Assembly: GCF_000003815.2 (NCBI RefSeq)
Contig: NC_049989.1
Location: forward strand, 9,776,034 to 9,803,640
Direction of reading: 5' to 3'
From: Branchiostoma floridae
Taxonomy: Eukaryota; Chordata; Leptocardii; Amphioxiformes; Branchiostomatidae
DNA: 27,607 nucleotides
Shown: piece after piece, positions 1 through 8,888 of the stretch
Layout: each line of letters starts with the position of its first letter
Position numbering within the stretch: position 1 is the first letter of the stretch
Translations under genes and position numbers: made by a program
The notes under the pieces: generated by a model
Databases searched by the model: none
What the model was told of the DNA's origin: nothing
The model's input: only the letters and a program-made list of their open reading frames with translations

Positions 1-1090
1 CACAAAAGAAACTCCTCTTCTGAGGACTAAAACAGATTCCTTTCCTAGACTCGTCTTCTGAAGTTTGAAAATCAAACCGGAAAAACTTTGACTTTGCCCC
101 GTCTTTCATTGGCGACACGTTGTGCACATATCCCGACATCTCCGATGGTGTCTCCATCCTAAAATATGAACAAAAAAATCTCATTAATATATCGCTGCAT
201 AACTATTCAAAATAGCTCTTAGATCATACCCACTACAACCTCAAATATTTGACATTCTCACTGCTCAAAATACCCCACACCTCCCACTATACTATGTAAA
301 AGTAATACAAAAATAACAAGTCACACTACCGCTTTTACCATAGCAACAATTTGATTAAAAAACTTTACCTACATCGTTTCAAACTAATAAAACTACTTAA
401 CACACCCACACCACCTAAAAGTGTGCACATACCTTAGCACAAGACACTGCTAACAAAACGACCAAGAATCTAGCGTCCCGTCGTCCCTCAGTCAACCTGA
501 CAGTCCAACTCACACCTAAAAAATAAACATATAAGTTACATATTGAAACATTAAACAAAACAATAAATTAAATACCCGCAAAAAATTCGTGCCAAACGAT
601 AAATTACTTTCATAAACATGCCTATAATATAGATATATATCTGCAAATTACCCATGCAAAACATGCCATAACAGTATATATAACAGCGTCACAATGCTAT
701 TAATATATTGATCTTAAATTATGCATACCACTACCACTGAACTCTTTGTTCTTTACAACTAATTAGGAGAATTTACATCTTGACCTCTGCATTCCCATTA
801 CACCTACATCCTGCACAACATTGTGCAAAACCTCTGCCGTCATCACGCCCAACAAAACATCGACCAAACACGTGTTACACAAAAAAAAATTCTAAGAAAA
901 ATACACCACAACAAACCTTACCTCACAAAATCACCAAACTAGAAACATTTCGCTTAACAAACTCTACTCCATAAATTGTTATTTCTTTCTATCAAATCAC
1001 CAAATCGGACACAAACCTGTACACAATGGATCCGCACCCCACGCAAACCAGTCAAGGACGCAACTCCGGCCTCACCGGACCCACCATAAC
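1..1090. other. G-poor, A/C/T-rich region without a recognisable gene
   Basis: I see no gene here. The plus strand is unusually poor in G and rich in A and C runs (for example around 240-300, 360-420 and 840-960), so the only open frame (780-974, 64 codons) is low-complexity and lysine/threonine/proline-rich and is not credible as a protein. The skew stops at about 1100, where a promoter-like cluster begins. It could be the 3' part of a transcript running leftwards, or simply a repeat relic. No splice pattern or homology is visible. Confidence 0.5.
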
Positions 1091-1094
1091 ATGT

Positions 1095-1290
1095 TTATAT
1101 ATGCTGCCGTATGCAAATTAAGATTCAGACATCCCTATTACCGACGTGGTAGAAAGCAACACGCCAATTTGATCGTTGATTGGCGGAGAATCGCAGACTG
1201 GTTTCTGATTGGTTATACAAGTTGTCTGGTAGGATCCCCCAGACACGTATAAATATCTTCAGCACGATAATTTTCATATCCAAACGATTC
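1095..1290. promoter_or_regulatory. Promoter-like cluster: octamer, three CCAAT boxes, TATA
   Basis: The segment holds an octamer ATGCAAAT (1111-1118), a CCAAT box (1164-1168), two inverted CCAAT boxes (ATTGG at 1179-1183 and 1208-1212) and a TATA box TATAAATA (1248-1255). A reverse-strand TATA-like TATATAAA lies near 1094-1101, so the layout could be divergent. This combination is known from histone (H2A/H2B) and some snRNA promoters. No histone coding sequence follows on either side. The nearest ATG downstream on the plus strand is at 1344 in a good context (ACCATG). The motifs are seen; promoter function is inferred. Confidence 0.4.
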
Positions 1291-1343
1291 AGAAGCTTGA
1301 GAAGTATTGACCGTCCATAATCTGTTCATTACATATTCGTACC

Positions 1344-1556
1344 ATGTCTGCCTGTGAAATTTCTGTCACGAAGAAAGAACGACAATGCACATCCGGGACC
1401 TCTTCCCGCCTTTGGCTGTGGTCTCGCACCGGAGTTTCTTTTACGATTTTTATATCCGGCACACAGCGCACACAAGGGATACAATTCCGCCCACAAAAGT
1501 ACGCCGGAAAATCCAATTATACCAGTGAACAAAGGTTTCCAGCCAACTTCCCATAG
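1344..1556 (+). CDS. Possible 70-aa small ORF downstream of the TATA box
   Basis: This 70-codon frame begins MSACEISVTKKERQC about 90 bp after the TATA box and has a favourable ACCATG start. I recognise no domain, signal peptide or membrane span. Two other frames (one plus, one minus) are also open over much of the segment, which weakens the case. It may be a short lineage-specific gene, a first exon, or noncoding. A LINE 3' tail begins about 100 bp further on. Confidence 0.2.
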   Translation: MSACEISVTKKERQCTSGTSSRLWLWSRTGVSFTIFISGTQRTQGIQFRPQKYAGKSNYTSEQRFPANFP

Positions 1557-1639
1557 ATTTTAGATATAAACTTCTAGTTTAATAATGATGCACATTTTAC
1601 TGGAACACAACATGAAATTTTGAGGTAGTCCTTCCAAAT

Positions 1640-1793
1640 GCGCCCCGGCCAGCTTTTTTTAAAAGCTTTCTTGTTTAATTTGTATTGTTTATGTGTTTGT
1701 CAGCAGGGCTAGCCCTTTGTAATAGCCATAGGCTAGTTGGGCAGCCCTGGCTGTGTGTTCGGTGCAGCCAAACCAATAAATAAATAAATAAAA
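1640..1793 (+). mobile_element. 3' tail of a non-LTR retrotransposon (LINE, CR1/L2-like)
   Basis: The segment ends in a simple tandem tail of the unit AAATA (about 1776-1792). It is preceded by a GC-rich hairpin-like stretch with paired GGGCTAGCCC and GCCCTGGC blocks (about 1705-1755). This looks like the 3' UTR of the truncated LINEs that are abundant in amphioxus. No ORF2 coding sequence is recognisable upstream, so this would be a severely 5'-truncated copy. The family assignment is from recognition, not a search. Confidence 0.5.
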
Positions 1794-1799
1794 ATGAAT

Positions 1800-3560
1800 G
1801 GAATTCGTGTAGATCATTTTCACTAACTGGTTATCCAGCTATAAGAGGCAAAATGTGTAAAGCACTTAAAAGACCAGGCCATGCTGATTTGATTAAATGG
1901 ATGATATCCGCGCGCATCAATTTTGGGGCATTTAAAAAAGTTTCAACCATACTGTAAATCGTACAAAGCAGCTTCAAAATGCCGTATATTTGAAAAATAT
2001 AAAGCAAAACATATATCCTTTTTACTATAGAATACCAACGCCCAGTACAAGTCAAAGAAGAAGAAGTGAATAAAATCTGTCGCTCAGTATTCATACTCTG
2101 TGTGTTTGGTCATTTGTTCAACCTTCCTGGTTATTTAGATTCCATGCATTGTCCGAAGGCAACATCTTTTGGTTAAACGTTTTTATTCGCACACTCGCAT
2201 CATTTTTGGGTTTTCCAGGGGATGTCATCCATATAATCAAATCATCCTGGATTCATGGAAGTACATGTATATACGTTACCATAGCGAAATGTAAATAAAC
2301 CATACTGTATTTTGCTATTTATGGGAGAAGAGAGTAATTTTCTGTGCTTGACTACGCCCTACTCAACCAGAAAACAATTACATGTCAAAAGGACGTCTAA
2401 TTATATGAATTATCTCATTGAGAAATTACTGAAACAATTAACTGTAATTAGAGAAAATGCGCAATTGATATCAATCTCCTCCAGTTTGCAATTCTGCGAA
2501 AATAGACAACTCGTCTTCGAACCAAACGTTTTTACTCAAAACGTTGCCCATTTGACGAAATTCAATTCTTTCAGAAACAATTTTCTTGGATATCTGTTGC
2601 GGATATCTTCGGCCTTCTTATGTTGAATTCCTTATTGGGCTGGAAAAAGAAGCTGACATCGAATTTGCTTCTCCCATATAAAAGAAATTCGTCATAATTA
2701 AACCGTTGGAGCATTTGTAATTAGAAAATTAAAGCCACTCCTTACAATTTTCAGTGATTATGCCATGTCACGCGTATTTCCGGCTGCACAAGTCTAGCCA
2801 TTCATCCTACCAAGAGTCCATGCCTTGTTTTCCATACCAAAGGTAAGCTGAACAGTATGTTTTTTTATTGCAACTTTGTTTTGGTGAGGGAGTGGAGAGA
2901 TTTTATTCTACTCAACTTTGTGCGTATTACAGTGATTAGATTTACCCCATATTTCCATTAAAGCAACATTAACCTTCTATTCATGCCACATGCTTCAATT
3001 TTGCCGCTCATAGATTTGTGCAACAATGCATTAAGTCGTATCCACAAGAAAAAAAGATAACCGGAAAATAAGTCATTACGTCGAATATTCTGCAAGAGGA
3101 CAACCTTTATGTATATCTTATGGAAGAATAAGAATGACAGCTGTATTGCTTGCTGTACCCTGTTTCGTGCATTTATATTTCTAAACCACATGCGTCGTGA
3201 TCACAGAGTACCCCAAACATCTTTAGTGCGCACTTTTCCTTTGCTTCGCCCACTCTAATAACATTTGTTATGTCTACCATAAGCCAAGTCAGTGTGGCAC
3301 CATCTTTGAATTTCACGACAAAACATGGAAAACAATTTGATATACTGTGACATTCTGATATTTATTGACTAAAGTTTACCTTCTCTAGGTAAAATAAAAG
3401 AGTCTGCGTCTTGGTGCCAACTTCTCTGATCAGCTTTAATCAAGATGGCCGCCATGCTCTCCACCATACAGGAACCCGGTGTGCAGGAGGTATGTGTACA
3501 CCGTACAAACATAAGAAGCTTAGTGGTAGCTGGTATGAAAATCACACTCCCATACATATA
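1800..3560. other. Intergenic stretch with no recognisable gene
   Basis: AT-rich sequence. The longest open frames (2312-2626 plus, 1831-2094 minus and 2958-3191 minus) are short, lack family resemblance and lack supporting splice sites. A consensus-like AAG|GTAAGCT donor at about 2842 and a YY1-like CAAGATGGCCGCC at 3441-3453 are isolated motifs. I see nothing else here. Confidence 0.5.
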
Positions 3561-3566
3561 GAATAC

Positions 3567-3692
3567 AACACGTTGTATATTCCGTATCATCCGAGGTCCC
3601 AGCCCGACCGCAGGAAGGATCGCCCGAAGGCCGGAGGGCGATCCGACCCGCGGGAGGGCTGGGACCTAGGGTGATGCAGAATACAACGTGTT
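3567..3692. repeat. GC-rich long palindrome / foldback element
   Basis: Two arms of about 58 bp face each other around a centre near 3630. The left arm begins AACACGTTGTAT and includes GGTCCCAGCCC and GGATCGCCC. The right arm carries GGGCGATCC and GGGCTGGGAC and ends in ATACAACGTGTT. The pairing is imperfect, with a few mismatches and a 2-nt offset. The central 70 bp is very GC-rich inside an AT-rich region. It resembles a foldback-type MITE. I did not find clean target-site duplications. Both of the overlapping ORFs here are by-products of the palindrome. Confidence 0.75.
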
Positions 3693-4599
3693 ATATTTAT
3701 GTCATATCCACCTGAAAAACACGTATCTCGATGAGAAATGCACCAGAAGTTGAGAAAATATTCCTCGAACAAAAGATTGTAACAACAGCAATTCTAACGT
3801 CCGAATCCGGTATTCGACTTTTCAACCGTGCCTTATTCAGCCTGTTCGAAAAAGTCCGATTTACTCGAAGGAAGCCTGTGTGATACAACTTAGAACCCGT
3901 GTAATACGGAAAGTTATCACACGTTCCAGAACACCCGTATCGAACGTTTTCGCGTCACAGGTATGACATAATGCAGTTTCTCAAATACAGATGTCACACA
4001 CTGATAGATAATCGCGATTTGGTCTTACTTTCTTTAATAGAATTATAAAAGTTATGTTTTTGTAGCACAACTTGTATGTTTTACATGTGGTTTAGTGGCA
4101 CAACGCAATAAGATATAACAGTTACATGTATTGTCATGAAAGTGGGTATATGTGAAGAAGTTTTGACAAAACAACAAAATGCAGACCTAGTTTGGTCATG
4201 AACATGTGAACGATTTCGGTACTAGTAAAATGTTTTGAACACGTGATGTGACCATTAATATAGCGGTAGGTTCACAAGGCTTTTAGACAGACAGAGGTAA
4301 CATTAATATGGTTTACGTTTGGATCGGATAGTTGTGTAATAATCAAACGAAACCGGTTATTTTCCATTTTCAAATCATGACTTAAAGAAAGATCCAAAAT
4401 CATATCCAGTTGCTTGAGTAACTATTATTTGTTGCATTCTTTTCCCTTGATGTCTTTACTTCATCTATACCAACTACACTGGCTTGGCGTCAGTAATATA
4501 CATTTGTACTAGTACATCATTGACGGATGCATCGGTTCGTTGAACACTAGTTGGTCGGTTTGCTGTATATCAACCTCTTTTTTACAATCTATGTATCCA
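3693..4599. other. Upstream flank of the Hint gene
   Basis: I see no coding sequence here. Short inverted motifs (GTGTGATA near 3878 and TATCACAC near 3914) may belong to the same repeat as the palindrome at 3567-3692. A pyrimidine tract followed by CCAG (about 4574-4600) sits directly before the ATG at 4601 and could be a 3' splice site from an unseen 5' exon. No convincing TATA box is visible. Confidence 0.4.
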
Positions 4600-4600
4600 G

Positions 4601-5860
4601 ATGTTCAGTCTGCTCCCAACACCCGGTGGGAATAACTCCGGTAAACCAGCCCGAACAGCCCTGGTCAGCAAACTTAAAGGGTCAACACCAGGCCGTCACA
4701 CAGAAGCGCACGGAAAAGGAGACACCTTCCGAAAAATCTTCTTTCCAAACTACAAGTCGGCCCCTTACGAGGGGAACACCTCCCTCTCCAGTCTAGATAA
4801 CAAGTGGTGGTCTGATTTTTCCACCGTGGTTCTCTGTCAGGCCATGTACAACCTAACCAGTGATCTGAGGAAGCAACTAAAAAAGGACAACATCAACAAC
4901 GCAGTGAACAGTAAAAATTCCGAGCTGAAAAAGCACTGTATGTCATTCTACGCCAAAGTCTTCAGTCAGACTTTCGCAAAAAAGGCGTATGATTCAATAC
5001 AGAACAAGAAATCGGCGAAAGCTGAGTACATAGCGGTGTTGACATCGGATGCATGGATCACGGCTAAGAGAACGGTTGCGTCAGAAGGTATGTGGACAGA
5101 CGCGGCGTGGGAGCTGTACCACCACTGGGTAAAACTGCACCTGCTCGGTGCCAGTAATAAAGAGATAGACGGCATCATCAAACAGTTGAAAAGTAAGGAA
5201 CTGATGATCCCGCAGGAGGTAGGAGCGGGAAACTGGACCAGCTACACAGCCTGGATGGACCCATCAGCCATCACATGGAAGGACATTCAAGGCGACGCCG
5301 CAAAGGGAATCCTCAAGTCAGTAATGATGCCTTCGTACGGTCCTTATGGAAGACCGTCTAGCATGAAGGAAGAAAACTCTTTCGAGTTCACGGCAAATGG
5401 GCAGCCAGGAAGCGGGTACCGTCACTCTCCTGGCCACCACGGCGGCGGAAGCTGCTTCACGGGGGACACGAAGGTGCTCATGGCAAACGGTACCCGGCTG
5501 CCCATCCGGTCTGTAGAGGTCGGTGACGAGGTTTTCACTCTCCAGGGGCCCCGCCGCGTTGCCGTCATATCAACGCCAACAAGAAAGAACCGCCACCTAT
5601 ACTCCCTGAACGGCTACTCCTTTCTGTTTACAGACACTCATCCATTTGTGACGGCATCAGGACTTGATAATGAAATAGATGCCGGTGCCGCGTTCACTGC
5701 CATATCTCCTAGGAAACTGGCAAACCTTGTACCGACTCTGTCTCGTCTAGGAATAGCCAAGACGGAAACAGGATCTACCATCATGTCTCTAGAAAACAAA
5801 CACCCTCTTCCAACTCCTGTGCATCTTGTCGAAGAACCTGATGGAGCTCAAGGAGCCTGA
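4601..5860 (+). CDS. Hint-domain protein, N-terminal frame (419 codons)
   Basis: Residues 1 to about 280 are a helical, Trp/Lys-rich region (motif LDNKWWSDFSTVVLC) that I do not recognise. From Cys285 the protein enters a Hint fold: SCFTGDTKVLMANGT (block A with catalytic Cys1), then VGDEVFTLQGP, then the block B signature FTDTHPFVTASG with T344 and H347 (TxxH). Hint domains of hedgehog and inteins use Cys1 for an N-to-S acyl shift. The frame ends at TGA 5858-5860 before the last Hint strands, which lie in the +1 frame at 5826-6941, so this is half of one gene. The ATG at 4601 follows a possible acceptor (CCAG) and has a weak start context, so the true start may lie in an upstream exon. No introns are seen within the gene, unusual beside its neighbours and suggesting a retrocopy or a lineage-specific intronless family. 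The Hint call is firm; the function of the rest is unknown. Confidence 0.85.
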   Translation: MFSLLPTPGGNNSGKPARTALVSKLKGSTPGRHTEAHGKGDTFRKIFFPNYKSAPYEGNTSLSSLDNKWWSDFSTVVLCQAMYNLTSDLRKQLKKDNINNAVNSKNSELKKHCMSFYAKVFSQTFAKKAYDSIQNKKSAKAEYIAVLTSDAWITAKRTVASEGMWTDAAWELYHHWVKLHLLGASNKEIDGIIKQLKSKELMIPQEVGAGNWTSYTAWMDPSAITWKDIQGDAAKGILKSVMMPSYGPYGRPSSMKEENSFEFTANGQPGSGYRHSPGHHGGGSCFTGDTKVLMANGTRLPIRSVEVGDEVFTLQGPRRVAVISTPTRKNRHLYSLNGYSFLFTDTHPFVTASGLDNEIDAGAAFTAISPRKLANLVPTLSRLGIAKTETGSTIMSLENKHPLPTPVHLVEEPDGAQGA

Positions 5861-6941
5861 AAGCGAAGAAGACCTCCTGTACGACCTGATATTAGAGCCC
5901 ACAGAAGATGGTTTTCCACATTACGTTGTTGGTGACAACAACATCCTAATAATCGTTGCCTCTGAGGTTCCGCGGATCGAGCTCGCCCCCTTTGCAGCCA
6001 TCACCATACTTGAAGCACTACAGGAAGCAGCAGACGAGATAGAGCGGCAACCTTTACCTGTAAACCGCGGGGAGCCCCCATGCAGAGTCCCGCATGTCTT
6101 CCACATCTTCTCGCCAACCAAAGCAATGGTGTCCAATGCGGCTTCCATGGCTGTACACATGAAGACGAAACAAACTGAATCTTGCGATGTTTCTGACATG
6201 TTGTCGGTCTTTGTTAAAGAGGATCCCGCGTCAGAACAAACGTCGTACCGACGTGAACTGGGAGATGCGTACGAACAGATAGCGGCTCTCCATGGCGAAG
6301 AGATAGACGCTCTTGTGGATCTGGGTTTCAGATCAATAGGAGGAGAAGACGATAACGACCAACTGTTGTTATCTGTATCCCTACTGGATATCATCTTTCA
6401 CGACGTTCCAAAACACAGTCCTGGACAAAGTCTTGCTGTGAACATCGAAGCAAGCAGTAAACTAAAGACCGACCAAGCTTGGTGCGAAGAATCCAAGGAA
6501 AAAATGAGTTCCAACTTTGCCAGACATTTCCGACAGGTGTTCTACTTTCAGAATCTGGACCTAGACGATGAATGTTGCATCGACTTATGTTTCCAGGTCC
6601 ATAACGTTGAGAAAAGTCACCCCCTACCCTACACCGCCAGTGCAGTAGTCCCTTGCAACCTTGAACACAACTACCGAATGTTTGAAGCCATTCTTCACGA
6701 AGAAGGCGATCAGGAGGTCGGGCTGATGCGTTTTGATGTGAGATTTCTCAGCCGTAACGCGATGCAAGAAGAGCAGACGCGTTCCGATACGTGGAAAGAT
6801 GCCGACAAGCAAGCGTATGCCTTGGCACTCGGCAAGTGTTATGGTGAATATTTGAAGGAGCAACTCTCAAGTGTCAGAAGTCATGGACTTGTGCCCGTAG
6901 CCAAGAGGCCGTGGTTCAAATTATTTTGTTTCAATATGTAA
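5793..6941 (+). CDS. Hint-domain protein, C-terminal frame (about 370 codons)
   Basis: This frame is open from 5793, just after a TAG, to TAA 6939-6941, one base out of register with the preceding frame. It opens with the missing end of the Hint domain: EEDLLYDLILEPTEDG then HYVVGDNNILIIVASE. These correspond to the usual final strands (YDLxVxxxHxYxxxGILVHN). The terminal His-Asn needed for intein-type C-terminal cleavage is replaced by hydrophobic residues, so at most N-terminal cleavage at Cys285 would be expected, as in hedgehog. About 320 further residues follow. They are acidic, with a beta-rich stretch near FRQVFYFQNLDLDDECC and a Lys/Arg-rich C-terminus, and I cannot assign them. The two frames together would encode roughly 780 residues. 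The break could be an assembly error, a pseudogenising indel or recoding; an upstream internal start is unlikely because it would split the Hint fold. Confidence 0.8.
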   Translation, partial: KTNTLFQLLCILSKNLMELKEPESEEDLLYDLILEPTEDGFPHYVVGDNNILIIVASEVPRIELAPFAAITILEALQEAADEIERQPLPVNRGEPPCRVPHVFHIFSPTKAMVSNAASMAVHMKTKQTESCDVSDMLSVFVKEDPASEQTSYRRELGDAYEQIAALHGEEIDALVDLGFRSIGGEDDNDQLLLSVSLLDIIFHDVPKHSPGQSLAVNIEASSKLKTDQAWCEESKEKMSSNFARHFRQVFYFQNLDLDDECCIDLCFQVHNVEKSHPLPYTASAVVPCNLEHNYRMFEAILHEEGDQEVGLMRFDVRFLSRNAMQEEQTRSDTWKDADKQAYALALGKCYGEYLKEQLSSVRSHGLVPVAKRPWFKLFCFNM

Positions 6942-7526
6942 GATACCCATGGTGATAATGTTATGAAATAACGGCAGTGTTGGACTTCACTACATTTGTA
7001 CAAGATGCATAAGTTTAGTTAGTGGATTGGTGATATGCATTACGTACGAGTATTACGTGCATCAACCATAATAATATGATAAGGACATAACCTATATCTG
7101 CTTGTGTGTGACACTGTGACTGTCATTTTACACTTATGTATCTATGACGACTAGGGCAATCAGAAATTCTGGGAATCTTTTATTGTACTCAGAAAGTTGA
7201 CAGCCAGAATTTTATAATAATTTCCTTGTACATGTGTATGTATAAATTGCACTCTTAGTTGCAGTACAAATACGTATGTATAGATGGCAGCCTTATCCAT
7301 TATGCAAAAAAATCACCTTTACACTCTTTGTTGTTTACAAGTGTGGATTTAACTAAATAAGAAGTCAACTCCTTTAGCAGTACATAAATGCTTGTTGCAG
7401 AATCGAAAGTTGTTCTACTTTCTAGTTGAACTAAATTAATTTTTTTTCAGTACTTTTTCTTGGGTGGTGGAAATCTTATAGGTTTTGTTGAGTTCTAGTG
7501 GTCTTTGTACATATGGTCTGTTATGC

Positions 7527-7532
7527 AATAAA
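7527..7532 (+). terminator. Polyadenylation signal of the Hint gene
   Basis: AATAAA lies about 590 bp after the stop codon. The intervening 3' flank is AT-rich with no other gene. It is the first canonical hexamer downstream on this strand, so it is the likely end of the transcript. Confidence 0.5.
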
Positions 7533-7699
7533 CCTTCCTGCAAAATTTAATTGCTTACTGTTGTTCATTGTTTTGTCATTGGCTCAATTTCCTGGCACAG
7601 TTTTGGGTTCAATTTGCAGGTTCATTTTTTTTCTGTATAAATTGTAAGTTGGAAATGACATGGTACAATGTATATATCATCACCTTTCCAATTTAGCAC

Positions 7700-8888
7700 A
7701 AAGTACATTTATTTACAATCAACCACAAAATATATATTGAAATCGTCTTCAAAACTCCATCTGGGTCATGATTTACAATTTCAATTATAGAAAATAATGT
7801 CATAACTCTTTGTACAACTTACACTCTTGTGTATACTTAATTCTAACTTCTAGGAAAATAGCATTTACCATCACTATTCTTTAATTTGTACAACAGAGCT
7901 ATTTTCATTATTACACATGATACAGTATATACCATCTACATTGAATTCTAGAAATACATGCATTTATTGTTACACTATCTTGGTTGAGAACAAAATTTTA
8001 AGAGGTATTCTGCCAAAGATGACAAAATATTTCAAAACTGGACACAGAGAAATAATTGTCATAAGAACCAAAATGCTAAAAACATGACATGTAAATTATT
8101 TGGTCCTTTACTGCATTCTGTTTGAAAATACATACATCAATACATTGCACTGCAAATTTTATTCACTGAATTTCTGTCCTTCCCAAAAAACAATCAATCT
8201 GGTAAACACAATGGAGAAAACAATGCCCAGAGAATGACAAAAGAAATGTTTGAGGCATTTTTAGAAAATAATCAAAAGCATCAGCTTAAGATTATATGGC
8301 CAATGAAGCTACAACAAAATGAGGACTTATGCGGTATCTATACAATACAAATTTATTTACAGCATGCAATGTAAAATAATTATTTTTCATAATTTCAATG
8401 ATTTTAAGTCCTGGTGTTTCCATCCATTAAAGTCTCTGTCTGATGAAGATAACTATCTAGAGGATCCACTGGTAAAATTAAGTTGTTACCCAAGTCACTA
8501 TGCTCTGACTCCTCTCCTGTGATTGGTTAGTTACAATTCACAAGGTGATTGATTGACAGTTTGTGTGTTGCAGCGTGCAGTGATTGATCATTGGTCAAAG
8601 TCATTAGATCATAGATTTGGTCACATGATTGGTTACAGCATACATCATTCCACATAGGTACAGTTGATTGATGTATGGATGGATGATTTGTGATGATTGG
8701 TTGTTTGGATGATTGGATCATCAGGTGCAGAACCCCATTGGTTGATTTGGCAGCAGCAATTAACCGCATGACGTCATTTAGGGTGCAATTCCAGGACCAG
8801 GAGAACAGAACCATAGGAAGAAAAGACAAATTCGCTCCTTTAGCAGTGTTTACAAAATAGACCATAAACAACAATAGAAAACGACATA
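7700..8888 (-). other. SPNS 3' UTR and convergent intergenic region
   Basis: This lies downstream of the SPNS stop codon. Reverse-strand AATAAA hexamers occur at 8352-8357, 8158-8163 and 7708-7713, any of which could end the transcript. The part at 8520-8760 is full of GATTGG/GATTGAT motifs on the plus strand (CCAATC on the transcript). A 121-codon open frame here (8527-8892 minus) begins at a TTG overlapping the SPNS stop and has no recognisable family; I take it as noncoding. Confidence 0.5.
8520..8760. repeat. GATTGG/GATTGAT-rich low-complexity tract
   Basis: The motifs GATTGG, GATTGAT and GGATGATTGG recur at irregular short spacing over about 240 bp within the SPNS 3' UTR. It is not a clean tandem array. 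The same motif recurs in the SPNS exon A region near 18090-18246. Confidence 0.6.

Noticed and set aside
2312-2626. 104-codon plus-strand frame
   Set aside because: No ATG at the start of the frame, no domain, no splice context, AT-rich random-looking composition.
3411-3674. Arg/Gly/Pro-rich frames on both strands
   Set aside because: They are produced by the GC-rich palindrome at 3567-3692.
5921-6394. 157-codon minus-strand frame
   Set aside because: It is a shadow of the Hint gene's C-terminal frame; the sense frame continues a recognisable Hint domain.
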